A stretch of 64,000 nucleotides of DNA from G963674835 sp963674835. Lineage in GTDB: Bacteria; Planctomycetota; Planctomycetia; Pirellulales; Thermoguttaceae. The notes beneath the pieces were generated by a model, which was not told the DNA's origin, searched no databases, and saw only the letters and a list, made by a program, of their open reading frames with translations. The position numbers and the translations under genes are program-made. The stretch covers positions 2,294,001-2,358,000 of the forward strand of contig CAXXKC010000002.1 in the NCBI GenBank assembly GCA_963674835.2, in the 5' to 3' direction. Shown piece by piece: positions 47,070 to 55,615 of this stretch (within the stretch, counting starts at the first letter, position 1; every line of letters begins with the position of its first letter).

Positions 47070-47594
47070 AACACACACCCCTGTGTGACTGCCTCGGCTG
47101 GGCGAAGTAAGTAGTGGTTGTGAAACCACTGTAGTGAAGGATAACCCTGTGGCCGAGAGGGTTGTTGGTGGTCACTTTGGGACCACTCGTTTTGAACCGG
47201 GCGGTTTGTCCTTTCAGGCCCCGCGCGGCTATATGTAATTCGGGCATGCCAGTATTGGCAGGTCCACATGTCATCAACAATGCCCCATGAATCTACGGAA
47301 CGGGGTTCGTTTCGTCAAGGCGAACGAACCAAGTGAACCTCGGGTTCGTCACTGGGGCGTCTTCCACTTTACACCCGAATTCGAGGACGACGGCGGAAGG
47401 ACCGACCGATGGATGTGCGATGTCGGCCTCTGTTCCACAATCATCCTATTTGTTTTTTTCTGAATGGCAGGGCCGGGACGAGTCGGAAGTCACCGAGGAT
47501 GCTTCCGATCTGTAAAAATCAAACTGTAGTGAATTTAGAAGAGCGGAGGACGGCCTTCTGTGCCTCCCTGCACAGAATGCTGACGGCCGACTCC
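47070..47594. other. Gene-free region with two GGTTCG hairpins
   Basis: 525 bases without a convincing gene. At 47304-47330 GGTTCGTT pairs with AACGAACC, and at 47335-47347 GAACC pairs with GGTTC, so four GGTTCG-type half-sites lie within 45 bases. They could be a protein-binding or structured-RNA site. The promoter for the excisionase-like gene is presumably here. Confidence 0.5.
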
Positions 47595-48761
47595 TCACCA
47601 CAGATTGTTCATCGACGCTAATTGCTCTGCCGTGGGAAACTCCGTTACCCGGCAGCGCTCGGGGTACATGCCCGTTGTTTCCATGAGGTCCCCCACCACC
47701 TGGACGACCTCCTCCCGCGTGAATACCATCGTCGGTTTTACTCCTGGCTCGCGGAAACCAACTAGGTCTGTGCGAGGTAGGAGTGAATTCACGCCCCTCG
47801 ACCACACGCAAATGCTCACGATTTCCCCAGTCACCTTGTGCTTCATAACCGCGAATTCCGCTACAAAGTCGTCGAGCAGTCGCTCCAGGAGTTTCTGCTG
47901 CTCGTGGTAGCCCTGGGCAATCGACTGTATCTGTAAAGCATCGAACTCCGGGAAGAGAGGATGGCTTCGCTCGGGAAGCCAGGGGACCCAATCGTTCCCA
48001 TCGAAACGCAGCGCGAATCCCGATATGCACCTCGGCCCCTCAAGGGCGTCTTTGGCAAGTTTGAGCATCTCTCTGAGCGCGTCAATGTCGTCCGAACCGG
48101 CCATGATCAGGGTGTCACGGTTGGGTACCATAGCAATCGGATCTCCTTTGACTGACAGTCCTCGAATTCGGTGAAGCAACAGGAGTCGTGATGCATCATA
48201 GTCGTCTTTGGCCGCAGACATGTAGACACCCTCGCCCGGCCGGACGAAGGGAACTGGTAGCTCGGTCAGGTTTTGGTAGGCCGTCTCCAGAGCTTCACGG
48301 AAGCTGACCCCCCACTTGTCCAGATCATCCTGGACGAGATACCTCGTCGCCTCTGGAAAGTTGTAGACCAGGACGACAGCGAAGTCGTTTCCAAACGGCT
48401 GATATGAATAGTGTGGCGACAATTCAGCATCGGCTCGGGATTGGATCAAGGGTAGGAGATCAGGTTTGGCGCTCTCGAAGTCGTCCGGGATCGGCCTCTG
48501 TCCCGCACACCACCCTCGCACAACTCTTTGGACCACCGAACCACGTTCAGCTTTCGGCGCCCACACATACTCTTGATACACGTTCTTCAGGAAAACCCGT
48601 TCGCCGTCTCCCCCATCGAGACAGAACCGCTCCTGATTGTAGGTAACATCGCCCATTTCTCCGGCCTGTCGAATCCCCCCGACGATCATCCTAGCGAACT
48701 CGTCTTTGGAGGGCTGGCCGGAGTGGCGTGATCCTACAGACTTCCTGATACGCTTCTTCAT
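47595..48761 (-). CDS. DUF1444-like protein
   Basis: The 388-residue protein resembles the DUF1444 (Bacillus YtpQ) family around residues 150-260. The pattern is AYQNLTELPVPF, then DDYDASRLLLLHRIRGL, then PIAMVPNRDTLIMAGSDD. It has an additional C-terminal part of about 100 residues. DUF1444 has no known activity. ATG 48761 follows AAAGGAGAT at a good distance. Carriage on a mobile element is unusual for this family as far as I know. Confidence 0.6.
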   Translation of the reverse strand: MKKRIRKSVGSRHSGQPSKDEFARMIVGGIRQAGEMGDVTYNQERFCLDGGDGERVFLKNVYQEYVWAPKAERGSVVQRVVRGWCAGQRPIPDDFESAKPDLLPLIQSRADAELSPHYSYQPFGNDFAVVLVYNFPEATRYLVQDDLDKWGVSFREALETAYQNLTELPVPFVRPGEGVYMSAAKDDYDASRLLLLHRIRGLSVKGDPIAMVPNRDTLIMAGSDDIDALREMLKLAKDALEGPRCISGFALRFDGNDWVPWLPERSHPLFPEFDALQIQSIAQGYHEQQKLLERLLDDFVAEFAVMKHKVTGEIVSICVWSRGVNSLLPRTDLVGFREPGVKPTMVFTREEVVQVVGDLMETTGMYPERCRVTEFPTAEQLASMNNLW

Positions 48762-48885
48762 TACTAAATCTCCTTTGAAAGAAACAGAGAAATCCCGGAC
48801 AGGCCTGCACTGGTACACACCAGTCGCTTTGTTTAGGCCGACCGAGACTTAGGCCACATTGTTGCGTGAACACGGCACGCCCTCT

Positions 48886-49212
48886 TCAAGACAGACTCTT
48901 CCAGCGAGCATATTCTTCCCTGTCGAACGAGTACTCCTCGTATGGGAGGTTCTCCAAGTAGGTAGCGGTCACCCGCACGTCGCAGAAATCGCCATTGGCT
49001 ATCCAGATCGCTTCGATCAGACGCTTCGCGAACTCGTCCTCGCCCTCACCGCCACACAGGCAATCCTCTCTGTAGCACGCCAATTCACCCTCAAATGCGT
49101 TCCATTGGTCCGCAGCAAAATCCCATTCGTCGGCCGCGGCCCTTTTGATCGCCTCCTCTCTTGCCAGGTCATAGCCCGTGATGGTCACATGCATGCCGTA
49201 AAACCTGCTCAT
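48886..49212 (-). CDS. Hypothetical small acidic protein
   Basis: A 108-residue acidic protein with five Glu/Asp-rich helices and three Cys (ACYREDCLCGG). There is no recognised domain. AAGGAGG lies eight bases before ATG 49212, which supports expression. It sits between the DUF1444-like gene and the polymerase-like gene, same strand, in a unit of accessory genes. Confidence 0.6.
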   Translation of the reverse strand: MSRFYGMHVTITGYDLAREEAIKRAAADEWDFAADQWNAFEGELACYREDCLCGGEGEDEFAKRLIEAIWIANGDFCDVRVTATYLENLPYEEYSFDREEYARWKSLS

Positions 49213-49366
49213 TTCGCGCCTCCTTGATTGGTTGAAGGGTTCAGGGCACTAAACGCTTGATTTGCAACCCTTTTTCCAGACATAGATCAGTGCCTGATTG
49301 CGCCCTGTGGAAGGGCCGGGCTGGTCCGCATGTGTTCTCTCCTGCACTGACGGGATTTCCCTGGGG

Positions 49367-50998
49367 TCACAGCTTTGTGATTTCCAATCTTGGCGCCACT
49401 CCCAGCCTCGCGAACTCCTGCTCGATGACGCCTCGCACGTACTCAGCGTCATCAGGAAGGAAGAGGAACGAGTCGTGAATGGTGGCGAGAAAACAGTCGC
49501 TCCGCTCCCGGCGTACTCGGTCGCACACAGTCCGGATCACAAAATTCGACTCGGCGCGCTGGAGTTGTTTGGCGAGACGACTGCCGCCGTCCTTTTGCTG
49601 TTTGAATTCATAGACAAATCTCGCAGTCTCGGGGAACAGTCTGACGAACGTCTGCATGATGGCCGTCCGTTGAGCCCGGTCGTCGTTTGCAGAAAATAGC
49701 GCCCACTGTGTGATGGTCTTCTTGACTTTCGCCCTGGTCGTTTTGGCGTGTCCGGCCACGTACTGGTACACATCATCCTGGCACTTTGCGAGGAAATCGC
49801 CGGAGTCAATTCCTTTCCGCTGCATTTCCAGGCCGAGAAAGAGAAGCTGGCTGTTCCTGATATCAATTTCCGATAGAGTCTGATCGTTGACGATGAGAAA
49901 TCGGCGAAGTTCTCGCTTCAACGTCGTCAATGCCGAATGAAACCGGCCATAATCGTCCACTACCGGGTCATGGTAGCCATCCTGGATATACCGCAGGACG
50001 GCCGCATAGCAGTCGAGCTTTGCAAAGATGCTTCCACCGTTTTCAATCGTGGACAGGTCGGCCACGTATCTGAGATATTCCTCATCGATCTGCCGGAGCC
50101 CCAAATGGTAGAGCTGCTGCCGAAGCCATCGGTGTACGGGTTGCTGGGCATTCCGGCGTTTCGCGAGCCGGGCCGTGATCCTGGGGTCGTTCAACGCCGT
50201 TTTTCGCCAGATGGCGCCATGGAAGGCTTCGGCCACAAATCGATAGCCATAGGACTTGTCACCGATCCGGTAGAAGTCCCTTTCGATCACACCAGTTTCC
50301 AGAAGGAGACGGAGTACGGCGTTGGCGTCCGGGATGATCTGCTTTAGAGTCGCTTGGTGCAGGGTGACGTAATCTTTCTTGCTCTTGCCTGCCATGACAC
50401 GGCGGTGGTAGAGAACATGGCAGACGTACTTCACCGGCCCTTGACAAGAAGCGAGGCAGGGATGGGCTGACCAATCGAACTGCTCGGGAAAGTAAACATA
50501 GGTCGTTTCTTCGGCCCGTTTTCTACCTCTTCGGCTCTTATTAACCTTCCGTCCGCCACCTCCTCCTGTTGTGGCTAATTCATTTGTCCCTAACTTGGTT
50601 CTTGAAGGGCTGTTAGGATCGGAATTGCCATCTGTGCCAGAATCATATGGGATAGTAATAGATGGTGAGGGTGATGTTTGTTTCTGAGAAGAAGCAGAAC
50701 GTTTGGGTGAAGACGACTTAGTACGCCCGGATGTACGAAGAACCGTTTGAAATCGGTGGTAAACCTGATAGAAGTCAAAGGCGACCAAATAGCAGTTGTC
50801 ACCACGATCCTCCAGGATGGGGTGTCCTCCTGACCACCCTTGCGATAGTCCCTCCTCAAGAACCACGATGCCGTATGGCTTCGCATCGTCGAGCACGGCC
50901 CGGCCCATGCGTCGCCACCTCGACCTGCTGTAGCAGTCGGCGTCGGCGGCCTGAGAGTAGCTGCGATAGACGTGTTCTTGAATCGTGATATTGCTCAT
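49367..50998 (-). CDS. Divergent family-A DNA polymerase-like protein, candidate replication protein
   Basis: This 543-residue protein has a winged-helix-like N-terminal half (LHQATLKQIIPDANAVLRLLLETGVIE). Its C-terminal half follows the order of family-A polymerase motifs. Motif A-like EIDIRNSQLLFLGL lies at about 376, motif B-like TRAKVKKTITQW at about 420, and the motif C-like ATIHDSFLFLPDDAE at about 505, preceded by a QLQRAESNFVIRTV helix like that in Pol I. There is no exonuclease domain. A low-complexity Ser/Thr/Lys tract lies at about 93-165. It may replicate or initiate replication of the element. It could instead be a template-independent or inactive relative. Confidence 0.6.
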   Translation of the reverse strand: MSNITIQEHVYRSYSQAADADCYSRSRWRRMGRAVLDDAKPYGIVVLEEGLSQGWSGGHPILEDRGDNCYLVAFDFYQVYHRFQTVLRTSGRTKSSSPKRSASSQKQTSPSPSITIPYDSGTDGNSDPNSPSRTKLGTNELATTGGGGGRKVNKSRRGRKRAEETTYVYFPEQFDWSAHPCLASCQGPVKYVCHVLYHRRVMAGKSKKDYVTLHQATLKQIIPDANAVLRLLLETGVIERDFYRIGDKSYGYRFVAEAFHGAIWRKTALNDPRITARLAKRRNAQQPVHRWLRQQLYHLGLRQIDEEYLRYVADLSTIENGGSIFAKLDCYAAVLRYIQDGYHDPVVDDYGRFHSALTTLKRELRRFLIVNDQTLSEIDIRNSQLLFLGLEMQRKGIDSGDFLAKCQDDVYQYVAGHAKTTRAKVKKTITQWALFSANDDRAQRTAIMQTFVRLFPETARFVYEFKQQKDGGSRLAKQLQRAESNFVIRTVCDRVRRERSDCFLATIHDSFLFLPDDAEYVRGVIEQEFARLGVAPRLEITKL

Positions 50999-51110
50999 AG
51001 TTCGGTAGACGAATTACCGACGTGTGCAAAAACTCCTTCTGACCCACCGGAGCAATTGGAAGTGGTCATTGCACAGTTAAAAAAAGGGATGTGAACTTTC
51101 GGTCCGAAAC

Positions 51111-51145
51111 AAACCCCTGGCAATCAATGGGACTGCCGGGGGTTT
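51111..51145. terminator. Hairpin terminator at the 3' end of the YkgJ-like gene
   Basis: AAACCCCTGGCA pairs with TGCCGGGGGTTT (one mismatch) around an 11-base loop. T runs lie on both sides in the relevant strands. The hairpin overlaps the stop of the minus-strand gene (51124), so it can end that transcript and perhaps rightward ones too. Confidence 0.65.
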
Positions 51146-51693
51146 TTGTGTGCTTCCACATACGACAATAGGGCTTGCTCAATTTCCCATTCATCATATT
51201 CCTCTGGTCTCCACTCGCCGAAGTACTCCCTTATTGCTTCGGTGGCTTCCTCCCTTGTCCAGATGTTGCTATTCACCTGATATTTTCCATCATTCGCGAA
51301 GATGTACCCCGCCCTGATAATTCTTCGAATCAGGTCTCGGTTGTATTGTTTTGCCGTTGCACCAACGATGAACTCCACGACTGTGACAACCGGGTAACCG
51401 TCCTCCCACTTAAAGATCAATCCGCACTTATCGGGACGATACCACTCAGGCAACCGCCCCCGAAGCCACATACAGGCAAAGTCCCTACAAGCGTCTGGAC
51501 GATCCGCATAAATTGCACAGCCCGTTGATGTACAATGGGGACACCATTGATCGGCGGGCTTTTTGATCTCAAGAATGAACATCGGATAACAGCACGCCCG
51601 ACACTCTCCACACCTGCGAGTATGTGGCTTTACACGTCGGTTACGTTCTTTCGCTTTGCGCTTCTTGCGGTCTTGTTTTTGTTGTTTGTTCAT
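51124..51693 (-). CDS. YkgJ-family Cys-cluster protein
   Basis: The 189-residue protein has the YkgJ-type cysteine pattern: CGECRACC (residue about 28), WCPHC, GCAIYADRPDACRDFACMW. Such proteins are thought to bind zinc or an iron-sulfur cluster; function is unknown. The N-terminus is very basic (KQDRKKRKAKERNRR), suggesting nucleic-acid contact. AAGGAAG precedes ATG 51693. A hairpin overlaps the 3' end. Confidence 0.8.
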   Translation of the reverse strand: MNKQQKQDRKKRKAKERNRRVKPHTRRCGECRACCYPMFILEIKKPADQWCPHCTSTGCAIYADRPDACRDFACMWLRGRLPEWYRPDKCGLIFKWEDGYPVVTVVEFIVGATAKQYNRDLIRRIIRAGYIFANDGKYQVNSNIWTREEATEAIREYFGEWRPEEYDEWEIEQALLSYVEAHKNPRQSH

Positions 51694-51735
51694 TTCGTAC
51701 TTCCTTGTTCAGGCCTTCGGGCAAACAGTTCTTGT

Positions 51736-51768
51736 GACCCACCGGGGCCAGGGAAGCCCCGGTGGGTC
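51736..51768. repeat. Perfect 13-bp hairpin upstream of the YkgJ-like gene
   Basis: GACCCACCGGGGC, a 7-base loop, and its exact complement. The tail on the plus strand is A-rich rather than T-rich. The core CCGGTGGGTC also occurs in the leader of the polymerase-like gene near 51040, so this may be a shared protein- or RNA-binding site. Confidence 0.55.
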
Positions 51769-51876
51769 GGCAAAAAAAGGAGTCGGACCGACGTTACGCG
51801 CCACCATCGGCTGGGCGACTACTGTGGTTGAAGGATGAGGACAACCACTAACGGTCATAGCGGACCATCCACAGGT

Positions 51877-52062
51877 CTATTCTTCTGGGCCGAATGGATC
51901 GTACGGACAGCAACACAGTGAATCGCAGGCCAATTGGTCATCTTCTGTCACAAGCCAGCAATGGACACAGAGCAGCGCAAGAGCACTCTCCAAAGCTGGC
52001 TTATCCTTTACCACCGCCGCCACTTCGCGAGCCAGTCGTCGCTTACTTCGCGCACTACTCAT
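51877..52062 (-). CDS. Small Cys-rich hypothetical protein
   Basis: A 61-residue protein with a basic N-terminus (SSARSKRRLAREVAAVVKDK) and a Cys-rich C-terminus (CVHCW, CDSLCCCPYDPFG), which may bind zinc. GGAGGATTAGGA sits just before ATG 52062, supporting the start. No family recognised. Confidence 0.6.
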   Translation of the reverse strand: MSSARSKRRLAREVAAVVKDKPALESALALLCVHCWLVTEDDQLACDSLCCCPYDPFGPEE

Positions 52063-53318
52063 TCCTAATCCTCCATGCTTTGAAAGATACATTCACGTAG
52101 CATCACCACGACAGCATATGTACCGAGCGACATACCGTCAGCGCATAGCATCAGCCATTTCCGTGGCTAGCGGCTCGGCGGGGCTATAGAGGAGTGTGGA
52201 ACACTCCGAGTCGTCCCTCTATCCACCTTGAGGTGAAACCGAGTCGAATTGCAGTGGCCATCTCGGACTTGGCCATTCTGAACCGGGGCCTTGCCTCGGT
52301 GCCTTGAATCTACGATCTTCGTTTGCACTCTGTCAAGCCGACAATCAACAGCACCAACTTTCCATCATAAACACATCGCGCGACCTATTCACATTTAGCG
52401 CGCGTCATCGCGGTTGGTATCGCCGCTTCGGTGTGCATATCGCGCGTGTGGCCGTTAGAGAACGAGGGAATGCAGGCCGATGCGACTCCCGTAAGGTTGC
52501 GGTGGCGTGGCGCCGCGAGCGGCCGGGGCGACGAAAAGGCGGTCCATAGTTTCGACTCGAAAACCGCAAGAGCGGGCCGACGATGATCGTACCACGGCAC
52601 ACAGTGCTCCAAAGATCGCTGAAAAGCCGTACGCTTTCCTGGCACCGCGTCGGTGAGTACCGCAGGATTCGGTGAGTGGCGGAGATCGTTGTCACGCTGT
52701 TTTTTGCGGAAAAACCAAGTCGCTCGTTCCCGCAGGCCGTGGCAATATCCCGCGTGTACACGCTTTGCATACCTGCACGTTCTGTAATTGAGCCGATGTA
52801 TATTCTTTCTCGAATGTGTACTGCGCATCGTTTCATGTAGGGAGAAGTGTGTACGACACCGATGGGCCTAGTTGCAGGGTCGGTCTTTTTTCTCAAAACC
52901 GAGGCCCGCAAGGAGCACGACGTGTGCATCACGGTTAGCCTCACATCCACCGTGTTCGTTGCTGCGATGAGGAAGACATGGTCACCGCGCGGGTTTCACA
53001 ACTTTCGCCTTGACCATAAATGCAAATGTGGGATAATCTGCACTGTTGGCATTGCGGGAAACGGAGTGAGATCACTCGGTTGTCCTCGCCTGAGCGGGCC
53101 GACTCGGACGGAATCCCGTCCTCTACCCAGGCCCCGAGCCAGCGTTTCGGCCCTGCGAATGACATCACGCAGCCGGAGCGAGCCTACCTTACTCGTCCAG
53201 CAATTCCGCGTGACGTAGTGACTGATGGTCTGCGCTGCGTGCGTCATGACCACATGTTCAATGGTGTGGGCGATGCTGCGCTTCGCCCGCGTCAACATCA
53301 CACAAATAGGAGTGAACC
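52063..53318. other. Long gene-poor region in the mobile element
   Basis: About 1.25 kb between divergent genes. Open frames on both strands exist, but none shows a ribosome-binding site plus protein-like sequence. There are palindromes such as GCGTGTACACGC (52752-52763), repeated GTGTAC words (52755, 52813, 52849) and several CGCGCG words at 52380-52450. It may hold promoters or an origin; no evidence decides. Confidence 0.45.
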
Positions 53319-53573
53319 ATGAGTAGAAAGAATTTTCCCCATGCCTCAAGCGGCCTGCGTGAGGCATTCCTCGACTGGCTGGATTCGTTTGAGCCCGACA
53401 GGATTCAAGAGGTGGACCTTGCCTCGTTCGACAGGTTCGCGCGGATTCTCAGGGAATGCGGGGACGTGTTGCCGTCCCAGTCCTGTGATCATCTCGACAT
53501 CCCGAAGGGAAGCACTTACGGGGCCGCTATCACAAACTTGGAGAATTGGTTTACAGAAAGGAGTAGGATATGA
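53319..53573 (+). CDS. Small hypothetical protein ahead of the adenine methylase
   Basis: An 84-residue protein without a recognised domain, mostly alpha-helical with acidic patches (DWLDSFEPDRIQEVDL). TAGGAGTGAACC precedes ATG 53319. Its stop overlaps the start of the Dam-type gene (ATGA), a sign of translational coupling, so it may act with or regulate that methylase. Confidence 0.65.
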   Translation: MSRKNFPHASSGLREAFLDWLDSFEPDRIQEVDLASFDRFARILRECGDVLPSQSCDHLDIPKGSTYGAAITNLENWFTERSRI

Positions 53574-54415
53574 CTCTTACCCAACCTTTGAAATGGTACG
53601 GAGGGAAACACTACCTCGCGAAGTCGATCATCGCCCTGATGCGCCCTCACTTGCACTACGTCGAGCCGTACGCGGGAGGATTGGCGGTTTTATTGGAGCG
53701 AGATCCATTCGACCCCTCGAAGTACTGGGGAGAAAAGGGATACGAGACGGGCGTAAGTGAGGTCGTCAACGACATTTATCGGGACCTAACCAATTTTTGG
53801 AAGGTACTGCAATCTGAAGATGCGTTCGCACAATTTCAGCGACGCATCGAGGCGACTCCGTTTTCTCAGATCGAGTGGGAAGAAGCTGAGGCATGCCAGC
53901 ATCCTGTGTCCGACCCGGATGTCGATGCGGCCGTGGCGTTTTTCGTGCGGTGCCGACAGAGCCGTGCTGGCGGGTTCAGAGACTTTACCACACTTTCTCG
54001 GCGTCGCACCCGGCGCCAAATGAACGAACAGGTGTCCGCTTGGCAAACCTCTGTCGAGGGGTTGCCTGCGGTGTCGGCCCGCTTGCGTCGAGTCGTCATA
54101 CTCAATGATGATGCCCTCAACGTCATTCGCCAACAGGACGGCCCTGCGACTCTGTTCTACCTCGACCCGCCGTACCTGCACGAGACGCGCGCGACGACGG
54201 ACGCGTACAAGCATGAGATGACGGAGGACGATCATCGCGAAATGCTCGCGGTGATCAAGCAGTGCGAGGGAAAAGTCATGCTCTCCGGCTATCCCAATTC
54301 GGTGTACGACGCTGAGTTGGTCGCTTGGAATCGCCACGACTTCTTGATCGACAACAAGCAGTCGGGGGCTACGACGAAGCGAAAGATGACTGAGTCCGTG
54401 TGGACAAATTTCTGA
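53570..54415 (+). CDS. D12-class (Dam-type) DNA adenine methylase
   Basis: The 281-residue N6-adenine methyltransferase shows the SAM-binding KWYGGK motif at the N-terminus, VEPYAGGLAVL (motif I) and the catalytic DPPY in FYLDPPYLHE (about residue 200). It is close to the Dam/M.DpnII-type class. Recognition specificity cannot be read. AAAGGAGTAGGAT precedes the ATG. No matching Dam-sensitive nuclease is adjacent, so an orphan or protective role on the element is plausible. Confidence 0.88.
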   Translation: MTLTQPLKWYGGKHYLAKSIIALMRPHLHYVEPYAGGLAVLLERDPFDPSKYWGEKGYETGVSEVVNDIYRDLTNFWKVLQSEDAFAQFQRRIEATPFSQIEWEEAEACQHPVSDPDVDAAVAFFVRCRQSRAGGFRDFTTLSRRRTRRQMNEQVSAWQTSVEGLPAVSARLRRVVILNDDALNVIRQQDGPATLFYLDPPYLHETRATTDAYKHEMTEDDHREMLAVIKQCEGKVMLSGYPNSVYDAELVAWNRHDFLIDNKQSGATTKRKMTESVWTNF

Positions 54416-54511
54416 GTTGTGTTAGTGGCCGACCACGAGGCTGTGATACGAGCAGATGTGGTTCGCCAAGAGTGTGGATGAGTTAAGCACTTTCTGTAGG
54501 AGTAATTGAGA

Positions 54512-55501
54512 ATGGATTTGAAAGAACTTCGTGACGATCAGACGGAAACTACCAATCACAAGGAGGATCAAATGGAGAAAGACAAGTTGACGCAAGTGCA
54601 ACCCGAGATACCGGAGTCGGCAGGTAAGGCCGAGGGTCAATGCCCGGCACAGGCCGCACATCTGGATGGGCGGGAACAGGATGGTGAACTGGACGCTGGG
54701 CGTTCATATCTCGCACGTATGGAGAAGGGGTCGCTACAAAACGTAGCAGACGAGCTTGCGCGGGAATTGGCCTTCCTAGACGTCCTGGCATGGGCGTGTG
54801 CCTTACGACCAGACGTGCCAGTGAATACCTCGGGCTTGGCAAGACGGATGGGATATGCTCATCGACTTCTCGACAAGGTCCATGATGCGATCAGAGCAGA
54901 TGATCTTGATCTTCTGTTTGAAGGAAAGGAATTGGAGCATGAGCACTGGCCTTGGCAGTACATGCACGCTTTCGAGCGCTGGGCGGGCCGATTGGAAGTG
55001 CTCGGACATGACAGAAACGTATCCATTGCTGATTGGCTCGATTGTCTCGATTTCGAGATGATCCTGCACACCTGCCCAGATTGCGGAGCCGGCATCGGTC
55101 ATTTGCATGCCACGGCCTGCGCTCGGAATTGCTGTATCGTGTGCAACTTGCAGGAAGATATGTGCGAGTGCTCTTGTCACGAACGAAATGTGGCCGTGTG
55201 GACCGGAAGACCAGACGTGGGGGACAAGTACAGAGTTAGCAAGCTACTCAGGATTGCAGATGATCTGTCGTCTCCCGAAAAGAAAGCCGAAATGGAGCGT
55301 GTGGTTGCAGGCATGGATGCGAGGGAAGCTCGACGAGAGCGAATATACGTGTGGGACGCACTAAGCGACCACGCTGGCGTGCCAGAAGACTACGACTTCG
55401 CCAACTGGCCTGGGGGCTATGAGGGATACGAGGAATACGGTCGCAGTCTGGACACAATCGCAGACGCGTTGGACGCCCGGCTTGAAGCGTTGGACAAGTA
55501 G
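54512..55501 (+). CDS. Hypothetical protein with Cys/His-rich centre
   Basis: A 329-residue protein with an acidic, Gln/Glu-rich N-terminus, a helical middle (ELARELAFLDVLAWA), and a Cys/His-rich segment at about 187-222 (CPDCGAGIGHLHATAC, CCIVCNLQEDMCECSCH) that could bind two zincs. There is no recognised domain. Two starts have good ribosome-binding sites: ATG 54512 (AGGAG) and ATG 54572 (AAGGAGG); I give the longer one. Confidence 0.6.
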   Translation: MDLKELRDDQTETTNHKEDQMEKDKLTQVQPEIPESAGKAEGQCPAQAAHLDGREQDGELDAGRSYLARMEKGSLQNVADELARELAFLDVLAWACALRPDVPVNTSGLARRMGYAHRLLDKVHDAIRADDLDLLFEGKELEHEHWPWQYMHAFERWAGRLEVLGHDRNVSIADWLDCLDFEMILHTCPDCGAGIGHLHATACARNCCIVCNLQEDMCECSCHERNVAVWTGRPDVGDKYRVSKLLRIADDLSSPEKKAEMERVVAGMDAREARRERIYVWDALSDHAGVPEDYDFANWPGGYEGYEEYGRSLDTIADALDARLEALDK

Positions 55502-55570
55502 TGACAGAAATCGCGGAAGCCACGCTGGCTTTACCCGCTATTTTCCAGTAGAATCTTTCGGTAAGTGGCG

Positions 55571-55593
55571 CCCCCGAGGCTTTCCCTCGGGGG
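55571..55593. terminator. Hairpin between the Cys-rich gene and the ParB-methyltransferase gene
   Basis: CCCCCGAGG, a 5-base loop and the exact complement, followed by TTCG. It stands 23 bases before the next ATG, so it may be a terminator of the upstream gene or an attenuator in the leader of the downstream one. Confidence 0.5.
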
Positions 55594-55615
55594 TTCGCAT
55601 GTACGGAGGGAATTC

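Noticed and set aside
51736..51768. Hairpin upstream of the YkgJ-like gene as a terminator
   Set aside because: It is followed by A rather than T on the plus strand, and no gene ends just before it on either strand.
52405..52950. 181-residue minus-strand frame in the gene-poor region
   Set aside because: Arg/Ser/Thr-rich composition without domain-like pattern or ribosome-binding site.
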